64,000 nt of DNA from Fulvimarina uroteuthidis (lineage in GTDB: Bacteria > Pseudomonadota > Alphaproteobacteria > Rhizobiales > Rhizobiaceae). A model generated the notes under the pieces. The model was not told where the DNA came from. It did not search any database and saw only the letters and a program-made list of their open reading frames with translations. Below, in pieces: positions 15,351 to 24,448 of the stretch (its first letter is position 1; the number at the start of each line of letters is the position of its first letter). The stretch lies in assembly GCF_034321785.1 (NCBI RefSeq), contig NZ_JAXLPB010000001.1:682001-746000 (forward strand). The letters are read 5' to 3'. The position numbers and the translations under genes are program-made.

Positions 15351-17882
15351 ATGTCATTTGCAACCGCAGACCGCATTCAGGCCCGATCGCGATTCGAGAA
15401 GGATGAGACGTTGGACGAACCGTCACTTCCAGCAAGGCCGGTCACGTTTATGTCCGGAGGCGGCGAAATGGGACGACGTCTGCGCGACCACGACTGGACC
15501 GCGACGTCGCTCGGACCGCCGGAAACCTGGCCCGAATCGCTGGCGATCCTCGTGCGGGTGCTTCTCAGCTCCCGCCAACCGATGTTTCTCGCCTGGGGTG
15601 AGGACCGCACGCTCATCTACAACGAAAGCTATGCGCCGATGCTCGGCACGCGCGAGGCCAACGCGCTGGGCCGGCCCTTCTTCGATGTCTGGCCCGAAGT
15701 GCGCGAGGAAGTCGGCGCGCTGATGGATCGCGTCTTCGCGAACGATCCGGTCCACATGGACGATCTGGAACTGACGCTGCATCGCAACGGCTATCCGGAA
15801 GAGGCACACTTCGCCTTCTCCTATACGCCGATCCCGGACGACGACGGCGTGGTGGTGGGACTTTTCTGCGCCTGCGTCGAGACGACCCGAGTGGTCCTTG
15901 CCGAACGGCGCGAGACCGAGGCGAACAATCGCCAGCGCCTCTTCCTCCAGCAGATGCCAGGCTTCGTGGCGGTGCTCGCGGGGCCGGACCACCGCTACGA
16001 ATATGTCAATGACAGCCATATCGCGCTCTTCGGCTCGCGCGATTTCATCGGCATGCCCATCCGCCAGGCCTCCCCCGAGCGGGTGCGGCAGGGTTTCGTC
16101 GAACGCCTCGACAGCGTCTACGCGACCGGCGAGCCGTTCAGGGGAAGCGAGATCCCCATCCAGATCGGCAAGGATGGCAGCGAGCATTTCGTCGATCTCC
16201 TGTTCCAGCCGATCCGCCACGAGAACGGCCAGATCACGGGCATCTTCATCGGCGGCTACGACGTCACCCAACGGGTCGAGGCGCAGCGCGCGCTGAAGGA
16301 AAGCGAGATGCGCCTGCTCGATCTCAACCGGACCCTGGAGGAGCGCGTCGCCGAACGCACGGCCGAACGCGACCGGCTCTGGACGCTGTCGGAGGACATG
16401 CTGGCCCGCGCCGATTTCAGTGGCATGATGACCGCCGTCAGCCCGTCATGGACGCGCGTGCTCGGCTGGCCGGAAGCCGAGCTTTTGAAGCGGCCCTATG
16501 CCAGCTTCATGCATCCCGACGACGAGGCGCCGACGCTCGCCGGCCTTGCCCGCATGGGCGAGACCATGCGTCCGACGCGCTTCGAGAACCGGATTTCCAC
16601 CCGTGACGGCCAGTGGAAGCCGATCGAATGGACGGTCGCGCCGGAGGAAGACGGCGTGAACTTCATCGCCGTCGGCCGCGACCTCAACACGGTCAAGGCG
16701 CAGGACGCCGAGCTTGCGGCCGTGCAGGACGCGCTGCGCCAGAGCCAGAAGATGGAAGCCGTCGGCCAGTTGACTGGCGGGCTGGCGCACGACTTCAACA
16801 ATCTCCTGGCGGGAATCTCCGGCAGCCTCGAAATGATGCAGACCCGGATCGCACAGGGTCGCGTCGACGAAATCGAGCGGTACATGGTCGGTGCGCAGGG
16901 GGCAGCCAAGCGCGCAGCCGCCCTCACCCATCGTCTTCTCGCCTTTTCGCGGCGCCAGACGCTCGCGCCCAAGCCGACCGACGTCAACCGTCTCGTCGAG
17001 GGCATGGTGGAGTTGATCGAGAGGACGGTAGGCCCGCAGATCGAGGTCCGGTTCGTCACGAATGCCGGCCTGTCCACCACCCTCGTCGATGCTCCGCAGC
17101 TCGAGAACGCGCTTCTCAACCTTTGCATCAATGCCCGGGACGCCATGCCGGACGGGGGACGGATCACCATCGAGACCGCCAATACCTGGTTCGATGACCA
17201 GGTGGCGCGCCAGCAGGACCTGCCGGCCGGCGAATATGTCTCCATGTGCGTCTCGGACACCGGAACCGGTATGACCAGCGACGTGATCGAGAAGGCGTTC
17301 GATCCGTTCTTCACGACCAAGCCGATCGGCGTGGGAACCGGTCTCGGTCTCTCGATGATCTACGGCTTCGTGCGCCAGTCCGGCGGTCAGGTGCGGATAC
17401 GTTCGAAGATCGACACGGGATCCACGGTCTGCATCTACCTGCCCGCCCATATGACCGCGGCCGTCGACGAAATCGAAGTGGCGAAGGAGATCCCGCAGCC
17501 GAGCGGTGCCGGTGAAACCGTGCTGGTGATCGACGACGAGCCGCTTGTCCGAATGCTGATCGTGGACGTCGTGGAGGATCTCGGCTACGCCGCGATCGAG
17601 GCGGCCGACGGACCGCAGGGCATGAAAATCCTCAATTCGGACACGAAGATCGACCTTCTCGTCACCGATGTCGGACTGCCCAACGGGATGAACGGGCGCC
17701 AGGTGGCGGATGCGGCGCGTGAACGCCGGCCGGGGCTGAAAGTGCTGTTCGTGACCGGATATGCGGAAAATGCCGTGCTGAACCAAGGCCAGCTCGACAT
17801 GGGTATGGACGTCGTGACGAAACCCTTCGACATGGACGCGCTCGCCGCCAAGATCACGGCGATGATCAAGACGAACGCCTGA
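15351..17882 (+). CDS. PAS-domain hybrid histidine kinase with C-terminal receiver
   Basis: About 843 residues from ATG 15351. The start is uncertain: none of the candidates (15234, 15351, 15450) has a good ribosome site. In order: an N-terminal PAS region opening GGGEMGRRLRDHDW...LGPPETWPESL, then two more PAS domains, a short coiled coil (LEERVAERTAERDRL), and a HisKA domain with the phosphoacceptor in GGLAHDFNNLLAGISG (about residue 478). An HATPase_c domain (INARDAMPDGG, VGTGLGLSMIYG) and a receiver domain with VTDVGLPNG (about residue 771) follow. No transmembrane helix is visible, so it senses a cytoplasmic signal. It converges with the LOV kinase/regulator pair. The output partner is not obvious from the locus. 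Confidence 0.87.
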   Translation: MSFATADRIQARSRFEKDETLDEPSLPARPVTFMSGGGEMGRRLRDHDWTATSLGPPETWPESLAILVRVLLSSRQPMFLAWGEDRTLIYNESYAPMLGTREANALGRPFFDVWPEVREEVGALMDRVFANDPVHMDDLELTLHRNGYPEEAHFAFSYTPIPDDDGVVVGLFCACVETTRVVLAERRETEANNRQRLFLQQMPGFVAVLAGPDHRYEYVNDSHIALFGSRDFIGMPIRQASPERVRQGFVERLDSVYATGEPFRGSEIPIQIGKDGSEHFVDLLFQPIRHENGQITGIFIGGYDVTQRVEAQRALKESEMRLLDLNRTLEERVAERTAERDRLWTLSEDMLARADFSGMMTAVSPSWTRVLGWPEAELLKRPYASFMHPDDEAPTLAGLARMGETMRPTRFENRISTRDGQWKPIEWTVAPEEDGVNFIAVGRDLNTVKAQDAELAAVQDALRQSQKMEAVGQLTGGLAHDFNNLLAGISGSLEMMQTRIAQGRVDEIERYMVGAQGAAKRAAALTHRLLAFSRRQTLAPKPTDVNRLVEGMVELIERTVGPQIEVRFVTNAGLSTTLVDAPQLENALLNLCINARDAMPDGGRITIETANTWFDDQVARQQDLPAGEYVSMCVSDTGTGMTSDVIEKAFDPFFTTKPIGVGTGLGLSMIYGFVRQSGGQVRIRSKIDTGSTVCIYLPAHMTAAVDEIEVAKEIPQPSGAGETVLVIDDEPLVRMLIVDVVEDLGYAAIEAADGPQGMKILNSDTKIDLLVTDVGLPNGMNGRQVADAARERRPGLKVLFVTGYAENAVLNQGQLDMGMDVVTKPFDMDALAAKITAMIKTNA

Positions 17883-17955
17883 CCGGCATCGGCCCCGTTC
17901 GCCTCGAGGCAGGCGCGGCGCTCGGCAATTTGCGTCTCCTCTGACGCCGGCCTCA

Positions 17956-18408
17956 TCAGGCGATCCTGGGGGCCCAATCGTGTCGGAACGCCGAGGACAG
18001 GTTGAGATTGGACGGACAGGCGAGCGCCGGTGGTGGATCGAACAATCCCTCGTTCAGATAGCTGAGGGTGGACGAGAGCTGACGGTGCGTGAACGGCTTC
18101 GACAAGACCCCGATGCCGCCGCGATAGTCGCCATGCAGCCGCTTCGGCGTCGCGGTGAGGAAGATGAACGCCGTCCCCCCCTTGGACCGGATATGCTCGG
18201 CAACCTCGATGCCCGTCGTCCCGTCCAGCAGTTCGACGTCGATGATGCACAATTCCGGTTTCCACCGGTCGTAGAGCGCGATCGCCTCGTTCGCGCACAC
18301 CGCGGAACCGACGACCACATGGCCTCCATCCTCGATGATCCCTTCGATATCCATCGCGATCAATCCTTCATCTTCGACGATCAGGATATGCAGGGGAGTA
18401 AGTGTCAT
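17956..18408 (-). CDS. Single-domain response regulator
   Basis: 150 residues, almost all a receiver domain: acidic pocket Glu12-Asp13, phosphoacceptor Asp57 in CIIDVELLDG, Thr85 in FLTATP and Lys104 in VLSKPF. There is no DNA-binding or enzymatic output domain; the last 30 residues are unstructured-looking. The ATG overlaps the stop of the LOV kinase gene (ATGA), so it is very likely the kinase's partner. Such LOV-kinase/receiver pairs (for example LovK-LovR of Caulobacter) tune the general stress response; that function is inferred here, not shown. Confidence 0.85.
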   Translation of the reverse strand: MTLTPLHILIVEDEGLIAMDIEGIIEDGGHVVVGSAVCANEAIALYDRWKPELCIIDVELLDGTTGIEVAEHIRSKGGTAFIFLTATPKRLHGDYRGGIGVLSKPFTHRQLSSTLSYLNEGLFDPPPALACPSNLNLSSAFRHDWAPRIA

Positions 18409-19571
18409 TCGGTCATCCTCGTCTTGTCGGCATCGATGCGGATCGTCGACCGCGTTCCCGGATGGGCAGGCTCCTGTATGAATTGCGCGCGCAGCTGCCG
18501 TGCCAGCGACCTGACCAGCTTCGTGCCGAATGTCGGCTTCTTCGGCGCTGGAGCGGCATCCGCTTCGCCGCGATCGGGTAGCCCCACGCCATCGTCCTCG
18601 ATGACGACGGAGAAGCCGGACGCGTCCTGGCGTGAGGCGATGCGGATCGTCCCGCCCTGGCTCGGATCGGGAAAGGCATGCTTGAGCGCGTTGGTCAGCA
18701 GTTCGTTCACGAGCAGCGCGATCGGCGAGGCATTCTGCGCACTGGTCTCGATCGACTGGAGATCGAGATCGAGGGAGATCTCCGGCCGGCTCGACGTGTC
18801 GAGAAGGCTGGTGGCGAGATCCCGGATGAAATCGGCCAGATCGAACTGGCTGATATCCTCCGCCTCGTAGAGACGGCGGTGGACGACGCCCAGCGTATCG
18901 ACGCGGGACAGGGTCTGCGACAGGGCCGCCTTCACGTCCGCGCTGTCGGAGACGCGCGCCTGGTTCCGGATCATCGCGGAGACCATCTGCAGATTGTTCT
19001 TCACCCGGTGGTCGACTTCGTGCAGCAACATCTTCTGCTGCTCCAACGCCTGTTCGAGCTCGACCGTGCGCTCCTTGACGGCCGCCTCGAAGAAGGCGCG
19101 ATCCTCGTGCGCCTTCAGTTCGCGGTCCTTGATCTCGGTCACGTCGAGCTGCGATGCGAAGAAGAACTGGAGGTCACCGTCATGGCCGAAGACCGGGCTC
19201 ATGTAGAGGGCGTTCCAGAAGGTCGAACCGTCCTTGCGATAGTTCAGGATCTCGACCGATACGTCCGTGCGTGCCGCGACCGCTTCGCGCAGGCGATCGA
19301 TGGCGGCCGGATCGGTGTCGGGCCCCTGCAGGAAACGGCAGTTCACCCCCATGCATTCGTCGCGCGAATAGCCGGACAGGCGGATGAAGGCATCGTTCGC
19401 GAAGACGATCGGATTGTCGCTCTTGCGCGGATCGGTGACGATCATCGGCATGCGCGTCGAGCGAACGGCCGCTGCAAACGGATCGCCCGTGCCCTGCTCC
19501 GCATCGAGGGCATCCGTCAGTCGAAACGCATCGATATCTTCCACTACACATCCTAAACGACTGGAACTCAT
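18405..19571 (-). CDS. LOV-domain (blue-light) sensor histidine kinase, HisKA_2/HWE class
   Basis: 388 residues from ATG 19571; an in-frame GTG nine codons later is an alternative. Residues about 30-135 form a PAS/LOV domain with the flavin-adduct cysteine in GVNCRFLQG (Cys78). The usual first residue after G is Arg; here it is Val. Further LOV features are NDAFIRLSGY and NYRKDGSTFWN. A short helix links to an HisKA_2-type dimerisation domain with the phosphoacceptor in DHRVKNNLQ (about His188) and an HATPase domain (ELLTNALKHAFP, GVGLP). It has no transmembrane helices. The predicted role is a cytoplasmic blue-light receptor that phosphorylates the overlapping receiver protein. Confidence 0.9.
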   Translation of the reverse strand: MSSSRLGCVVEDIDAFRLTDALDAEQGTGDPFAAAVRSTRMPMIVTDPRKSDNPIVFANDAFIRLSGYSRDECMGVNCRFLQGPDTDPAAIDRLREAVAARTDVSVEILNYRKDGSTFWNALYMSPVFGHDGDLQFFFASQLDVTEIKDRELKAHEDRAFFEAAVKERTVELEQALEQQKMLLHEVDHRVKNNLQMVSAMIRNQARVSDSADVKAALSQTLSRVDTLGVVHRRLYEAEDISQFDLADFIRDLATSLLDTSSRPEISLDLDLQSIETSAQNASPIALLVNELLTNALKHAFPDPSQGGTIRIASRQDASGFSVVIEDDGVGLPDRGEADAAPAPKKPTFGTKLVRSLARQLRAQFIQEPAHPGTRSTIRIDADKTRMTE

Positions 19572-19988
19572 GACACGACTAGAACTGCCGGACAGGCGAT
19601 TTGTTTCGTGGGACACCGGTATCGGGGACCGGGCGGACCCCATCGTTCGCGCCGCAATATCGTGGCCGATCCCGTTTCTCGCGGAAAATCACGTTTGGAA
19701 ACATAGCGATAGCCATCAACGCATTCTTCGCGCAGATCCGAAGCACCCGTTTTCACGAAGACGTATGTCGTTGCAGACCCCTCGCATCGTCCGATGACGA
19801 TCCGGGCGCTTTGCCGCGACCCCGCAGGCCCGATCGTCCATCCCGCCTGCGATCGAGCGCCCGGAGACCGAAACGCCTGTCTTGCGGAATGCGCCATCGG
19901 GCCGCGTGCAAACCGGCCGCGCGCGCGCCGTCCGATCGGGCGGCCCTGCCGGACCGAGGCGCCGGATGCCGCCTCTTCAACAGGCGTC
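19572..19988. promoter_or_regulatory. 417-base gap upstream of the LOV kinase
   Basis: It lies between the start of the LOV kinase (minus strand) and the stop of the esterase gene (minus strand), so it must hold the kinase promoter and the esterase 3' end. A 109-codon minus-strand frame (19568-19897) crosses it but shows no recognisable family and poor composition. No EcfG-type promoter pair (GGAAC/CGTT at the right spacing) was found by eye. Confidence 0.4.
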
Positions 19989-21092
19989 CTATGCCGGCAG
20001 GGACGTGGCGGGCGTGCGGTTCCTGAACCCCAGGAAAAAACGGATCATCTCGCGCGAGGCGTCGGGCCCTGCCGGGTCCGTATTGCGGCCGAAGACGCTG
20101 CCACCGGACCAGGCGTGGCCGCTCCCGTGCACGATCCAGGTCTCGATCATCGGCTTCTCGCGCTTGTGCCGGTAGACCGTGCAGGTGAACGCCCGTCCGC
20201 CCTTCGACCGGCCTGTCTCGATCCGGCTCGACACGGCGCCCGGCGCGAGCGCCAGTGCGTCGGCGACGAAGCCGTCCACATTGAGCGGATTGACGACGTG
20301 ATCCTCGTCTCCGTGGAAGACGATGATCGGGTGTGTGCGGGTCTGCGAGGCGCTCGGCGTTCCCTCGCTGCCGTTTCGCATGGCCGAAAGCGCGGTGTTG
20401 ATGGTGCGCACTTCGCCCCTGGGCAATCCCGAATGGACGCCGACGGCGGCAAAGAGCTCGGGATAGGCGGCCGCCACGATCGCCGCCTCGGCCCCTCCGG
20501 CCGAAATGCCCGCGATGTAGATCCGGCTTCTGTTCGCCTTGCTGAGGCCGGCGATCGCCTGCGTGAGTTCGGCGATCTTCGCCGGCTCCCCCGATCCGCG
20601 CTTCTGGCTCCCGGCCAGATGCCAGTTCCAACACCGGTTGATGTTCGCCGATTTCGATTGCTCGGGGTAGAGAACAAGGAAGCCGATCTCGTCGGCGAGC
20701 GCGTTCATGCCCGTTCCCGTGGCAAAATTGTCCGCGGTCTGGCCGCAGCCGTGCAGCATCACCACCAGCGGCAGCGCGCGGCGCGCCGAGCCGATCGGCG
20801 TATAGAGCTTGTACGCGAGTTTGCCGCAGCTGCTGGCGAACTCCCCGTCGACGAAACTGCCCGGAGCGGGCCGGACGGGGCGGGACGGCGTGCGTGGAAC
20901 GGCTGCTTTCGGGCGGGGCTTGGCCGCCAACGTCTTGAGCATCGCCGCCGAAATCTTCGGTGTCGACTTGCGCCTCGGCCTCGCCTTCGGCTTGGCGGGG
21001 GCCAGCATCGTCTCGACCGCACGCACGGACGCCAGCTGTGCCTTGCGTGCCCGCCGCGTCGTCTTGATGAGCGTCAGGAATGGGTTGCGCAT
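19989..21092 (-). CDS. PHB depolymerase family esterase (LpqC-like)
   Basis: 367 residues. The first about 80 residues are basic and Ala/Pro-rich (a linker, no clear signal peptide). The alpha/beta-hydrolase domain starts at GKLAYKLYTPIG and carries the oxyanion strand VVMLHGCGQT, the nucleophile in GISAGG, the acid in HGDEDHVVNP and the catalytic His in HGSGHAWSGG. NRCWNWHLAGSQKRGSGEP is also typical of the PHB-depolymerase esterase family. Members hydrolyse poly-3-hydroxybutyrate-like or feruloyl esters; the substrate here is not certain. ATG 21092 is chosen at the basic N-terminus. No phb synthesis genes are in the window, so it looks like a stand-alone gene. Confidence 0.83.
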   Translation of the reverse strand: MRNPFLTLIKTTRRARKAQLASVRAVETMLAPAKPKARPRRKSTPKISAAMLKTLAAKPRPKAAVPRTPSRPVRPAPGSFVDGEFASSCGKLAYKLYTPIGSARRALPLVVMLHGCGQTADNFATGTGMNALADEIGFLVLYPEQSKSANINRCWNWHLAGSQKRGSGEPAKIAELTQAIAGLSKANRSRIYIAGISAGGAEAAIVAAAYPELFAAVGVHSGLPRGEVRTINTALSAMRNGSEGTPSASQTRTHPIIVFHGDEDHVVNPLNVDGFVADALALAPGAVSSRIETGRSKGGRAFTCTVYRHKREKPMIETWIVHGSGHAWSGGSVFGRNTDPAGPDASREMIRFFLGFRNRTPATSLPA

Positions 21093-21427
21093 GGCTCTTA
21101 TCCGATCGATGTGAATGTGAAACCGCGACCTTCCCGCTGAACGGTCCACCTCCCGCCAGATGTCAACGGAAAGCCTGCCCATCAGTTGCTGCACTGCACA
21201 AATATTTCTTTTGCCGATCGAATGGAGATCAGACGCTTCGTCTCGCGTTGGGCGTCCGGACACGGAGGATGGTGGGCTCGCGCTCCTTCACACCGGCGTC
21301 CCTTGCCTGCCGCTCGCGATGCGACGGGAGACACGCCCCTCGAAACGCTTCGGCGGACCGGCGGCACGGCACGCGGACACCGGCTCTCCGGTCCTCGCCG
21401 TTCTCGTGCCGCACAGCAAGGGCCAGG
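21093..21427. other. 335-base gap between ABC operon end and esterase start, with a nested hairpin
   Basis: GCGGCACG (21361-21368) pairs perfectly with CGTGCCGC (21405-21412), and an inner ACCGG/CCGGT pair lies within the loop. It is downstream of the ABC operon on the minus strand, but no run of U follows, so a classical terminator is not supported. The part near 21190-21240 is AT-richer and is the likely esterase promoter region. Confidence 0.4.
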
Positions 21428-22432
21428 CTACCGGACGGCAAGGCCCTCGGCGTCGAAGCGGTGGATCTTGTCGTCCTGGGGCGTCATGGAAATCCGGTCC
21501 CCGTGCTTGACCGGGAACTCGCCGTCGGCGCGCACCGTGAGCGGCTCGTCGCTGACCGGTGAATCGACGTGGAGGAACGTGTCGGACCCCAGATGTTCGG
21601 AGACCTTGACCACGCCCGTCCACAATCCCTCGCCGGTGGAGATCCGCACATGCTCGGGCCGCACGCCGATCGTGTGCGCATTGTACTTCTTCGCCTCGGC
21701 ACCGCCGATGAGGTTCATTTTGGGCGAGCCGATGAAGCCGGCGACGAAGGTGTTGCGCGGATTGGAATAGAGTTCGAGCGGCGAGCCGACCTGCTCGATG
21801 TTTCCGGCCCGCAGCACGACGATCTTGTCGGCCATCGTCATCGCCTCGACCTGGTCGTGGGTGACGTAGACCATCGTCGTCTTGAGCCGCTGGTGAAGTT
21901 CGGAGATTTCCAGACGCATGCCGACGCGCAGGGCGGCGTCGAGGTTCGACAGGGGTTCGTCGAAGAGGAAGGCGGCGGGCTCGCGCACGATGGCACGCCC
22001 GATGGCGACGCGCTGTCGCTGGCCGCCCGAAAGCTGTCCCGGGCGCCGGTCGATGTAGGAATCCAGATTGAGGATCTTGGCCGCATTGTCGACGCGGGCC
22101 TTGATCTGCGCCTTGTCCATCTTCGCCATCATCAGCGGAAAGGCGATGTTCTTGCGAACGCTCATGTGCGGATAGAGCGCGTAGGACTGGAACACCATGG
22201 CAAGGCGCCGCTGGGCCGGCGGCAGTCCGGTGGCATCGACGCCGTCGATCTCGATCGTGCCCGACGTCGTATCCTCGAGGCCCGCGATGAGGCGGAGTAG
22301 CGTGGACTTGCCGCAGCCCGACGGGCCGACGAACACCACGAACTCGCCCTCCTCGATCTTCAGATCGAGATCGGGGATGATGACCACGTCGCCGAAGGCC
22401 TTGCGGACGCTCCTGAGCTGAATCTGGCCCAT
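21428..22432 (-). CDS. Sugar/polyol ABC transporter ATP-binding protein (SmoK/MalK/UgpC type)
   Basis: 334 residues. The nucleotide-binding domain carries Walker A GPSGCGKST (residues 36-44), Q-loop VFQSYALYPHM, signature LSGGQRQRVAIGRA, Walker B AAFLFDEPLSNLD and the H-switch VTHDQVEAMT. The C-terminal TOBE/OB regulatory part (IGVRPEHVRI, HLGSDTFLHV) is that of CUT1 importers. The overall wording of the sequence resembles the sorbitol/mannitol SmoK proteins of Rhodobacterales. AAGGAG overlapping the stop of the permease gene is its ribosome site. It is the last gene of the four-gene importer operon on the minus strand. Confidence 0.92.
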   Translation of the reverse strand: MGQIQLRSVRKAFGDVVIIPDLDLKIEEGEFVVFVGPSGCGKSTLLRLIAGLEDTTSGTIEIDGVDATGLPPAQRRLAMVFQSYALYPHMSVRKNIAFPLMMAKMDKAQIKARVDNAAKILNLDSYIDRRPGQLSGGQRQRVAIGRAIVREPAAFLFDEPLSNLDAALRVGMRLEISELHQRLKTTMVYVTHDQVEAMTMADKIVVLRAGNIEQVGSPLELYSNPRNTFVAGFIGSPKMNLIGGAEAKKYNAHTIGVRPEHVRISTGEGLWTGVVKVSEHLGSDTFLHVDSPVSDEPLTVRADGEFPVKHGDRISMTPQDDKIHRFDAEGLAVR

Positions 22433-22445
22433 GGGTTCTGACTCC

Positions 22446-23276
22446 TTACTTGACGGCGCCGAAGGTGAGGCCGCGAACGAGCTGTTTCTGGGAGAACCAG
22501 CCGACGATGAGGATGGGGGCGATGGCGAGCATCGAGGCCGCCGAGAGCTTTGCGTAGAAATTGCCCTGGGGACTCGAGAACGAGGCGATGAACGCCGTCA
22601 GCGGCGCCGCGCTCGACGTGGTGAGGTTGAGGGTCCAGAACGCTTCGTTCCACGACAGGATCACGTTGAGGAGAACGGTCGAGGCGATGCCCGGAACGGC
22701 CATCGGCGCGAGCACCTTGGTGATTTCCTGGCGCAGCGTCGCCCCGTCCATCCGGGCCGCCTCCAGAATGTCGACCGGGATCTCCTTGAAGTAGGTGTAG
22801 AGCATCCAGACCATGATCGGCAGGTTGATCAGGAACAGGACGACGATCAGGCCGAGCCGCGAATCCAGAAGGCCGAAGCGGATGAACAGGAGATAGATCG
22901 GAATCAGGACGCCGACGGCCGGGAGCATCTTGGTCGACAGCATCCACAGGAGGATGTCCTTCGTCCGCTTCGTCGGCGAGAACGCCATCGCCCAGGCAGC
23001 CGGGATGGCGAAGATCAGGCCGAGCGCCGTCGAACCGAGCGCCAGGATGATCGAGTTCATCATGAAGTGGAAATAGTTCGACTGGGTCTGGATCGCCTCG
23101 TAGTTCTCGAGGGTCCAGTCGAAGCTGACGAACTGCGGCGGGATCGAGATCGCGGCGAGTTCGGTCTTGAAGGACGTCAGGAACGTCCAGAGGATGGGAA
23201 AGAAGATCAGCAATCCGACGGCCCAGGCCAGGATCGTCATGCCGATCTTGCGCCCGGTGGAAACTTTGCGTGCCAT
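22446..23276 (-). CDS. Sugar/polyol ABC transporter permease (MalG/SmoG type)
   Basis: 276 residues with six predicted membrane helices, the first at about residues 12-30 (IGMTILAWAVGLLIFFPILWT). The conserved cytoplasmic EAA loop for contact with the ATPase is visible as EAARMDGATLRQEITKVLAPMAVPGI. Length and topology fit the MalG-like inner-membrane subunit of CUT1 importers. It lies 17 bases downstream of the MalF-type permease and 13 upstream of the ATPase gene, so it is clearly one operon. Confidence 0.92.
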   Translation of the reverse strand: MARKVSTGRKIGMTILAWAVGLLIFFPILWTFLTSFKTELAAISIPPQFVSFDWTLENYEAIQTQSNYFHFMMNSIILALGSTALGLIFAIPAAWAMAFSPTKRTKDILLWMLSTKMLPAVGVLIPIYLLFIRFGLLDSRLGLIVVLFLINLPIMVWMLYTYFKEIPVDILEAARMDGATLRQEITKVLAPMAVPGIASTVLLNVILSWNEAFWTLNLTTSSAAPLTAFIASFSSPQGNFYAKLSAASMLAIAPILIVGWFSQKQLVRGLTFGAVK

Positions 23277-23293
23277 GGTCGATCAATCCTGGT

Positions 23294-24166
23294 TCAAGCG
23301 TCGAGATTCTTGCCGATGAGGCGGACGAGGAAGATCGCGACGATGTTCGCCAGGATCACCGCGACGATGCCGCCGGCCGAAGCCGCGCCGATATCGCCGA
23401 AGGACGTCGCCTGCTGCGACACGAGATAGGTGATGTTCGTCGACTGCGCGCCCGGCCCGCCCTGGGTCGTCACCAGGATCTCGGCGTAGATCGACAGGAG
23501 GAAGATCGTCTGGATCAGGATCACGACGGTGATCGCACGGCCGATATGCGGCAGGGTGATGTACCAGAAGATCGACAGCGCGCCCGCGCCGTCCATCTCG
23601 GCGGCCTCCTTCTGTTCCTCCGACAGCGATTGCAACGCGGTGAGAAGGATGAGGGTCGCGAAAGGCAGCCATTGCCATGCGACGATGATGATGATGGCCA
23701 GCAGCGGCACCTCGGTCATCCAGTCGATCGGCGCAAGACCGATCGACTGGAGGAACTGGCCGATGACCCCGTAGACCGGGTTCATCATCATGTTCTTCCA
23801 TACCAGGGCCGCGACGGTCGGCATGACGAAGAACGGCGCGATCACCAGGAGGCGTACGATGTTGACGCCGTAGAACGCCTGGTCGAGCAGCAGCGCGACG
23901 AGAATGCCGCCGCCCACGGTGATGCAGAGCACGCCGACCACGAGGATCAGCGTGTTGCCGAGAGCCATGAGAAAGGTCGGATCGGAAAGGAAGTAGCTGT
24001 AGTTCTCGAAGCCCACATAGGGCTGCGACATCGGGTTGTAGAGCGTATAGTTCAGCGTGGAGAAATAGAGCGTCATCGCCAGGGGGACGATCATCCACAG
24101 GAAGAGGGCGATCACCGAGGGCGCCATCATCAGGCGCGCAATTTTCGTCGTATTCCGTGTCGCCAT
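23294..24166 (-). CDS. Sugar/polyol ABC transporter permease (MalF/SmoF type)
   Basis: 290 residues, six predicted helices beginning IARLMMAPSVIALFLWMIVPLAM. The EAA motif reads EAAEMDGAGALSIFWYITLPHI, as in MalF/UgpA-type permeases; it pairs with the MalG-type subunit downstream to form the channel. The periplasmic segment between helices 1 and 2 is short, so this is a UgpA/SmoF-like rather than an E. coli MalF-like protein. A 282-base spacer separates it from the binding-protein gene, long enough for a processing or attenuation signal, though none is obvious. Confidence 0.92.
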   Translation of the reverse strand: MATRNTTKIARLMMAPSVIALFLWMIVPLAMTLYFSTLNYTLYNPMSQPYVGFENYSYFLSDPTFLMALGNTLILVVGVLCITVGGGILVALLLDQAFYGVNIVRLLVIAPFFVMPTVAALVWKNMMMNPVYGVIGQFLQSIGLAPIDWMTEVPLLAIIIIVAWQWLPFATLILLTALQSLSEEQKEAAEMDGAGALSIFWYITLPHIGRAITVVILIQTIFLLSIYAEILVTTQGGPGAQSTNITYLVSQQATSFGDIGAASAGGIVAVILANIVAIFLVRLIGKNLDA

Positions 24167-24448
24167 GGGCCCCCCTCACACGGTTCGCCGGGCGGACCGT
24201 TGGGATTGTAACTCACCGGAAAAAGCGTCGATCACCGGGGGCGTGCGGACCGCCGGGACGGTCGATCGCATCGCGATACCCGTCCGGCTTCGGTCCGTCT
24301 TTCCGCTCCAGAAGCAAAGGGTCGCTCGCGCGCCGCGAGGGACTTCGGGTCCTGGAACGCACATCGCGGTTTCGGCGTCATCCTCCCGAGATGCCGAACC
24401 CGGGCGGCGACGGGCCGCCCGGAGCGTCTTTCGTGAAGCCGGAACGGC

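Noticed and set aside
17883..17955. Possible fourth copy of the palindromic repeat (CATCGGCCCC)
   Set aside because: Only 9-10 bases match, with no continuation of similarity on either side.
19568..19897. 109-codon minus-strand frame upstream of the LOV kinase
   Set aside because: No recognisable family, overlaps the likely promoter, and composition is not gene-like.
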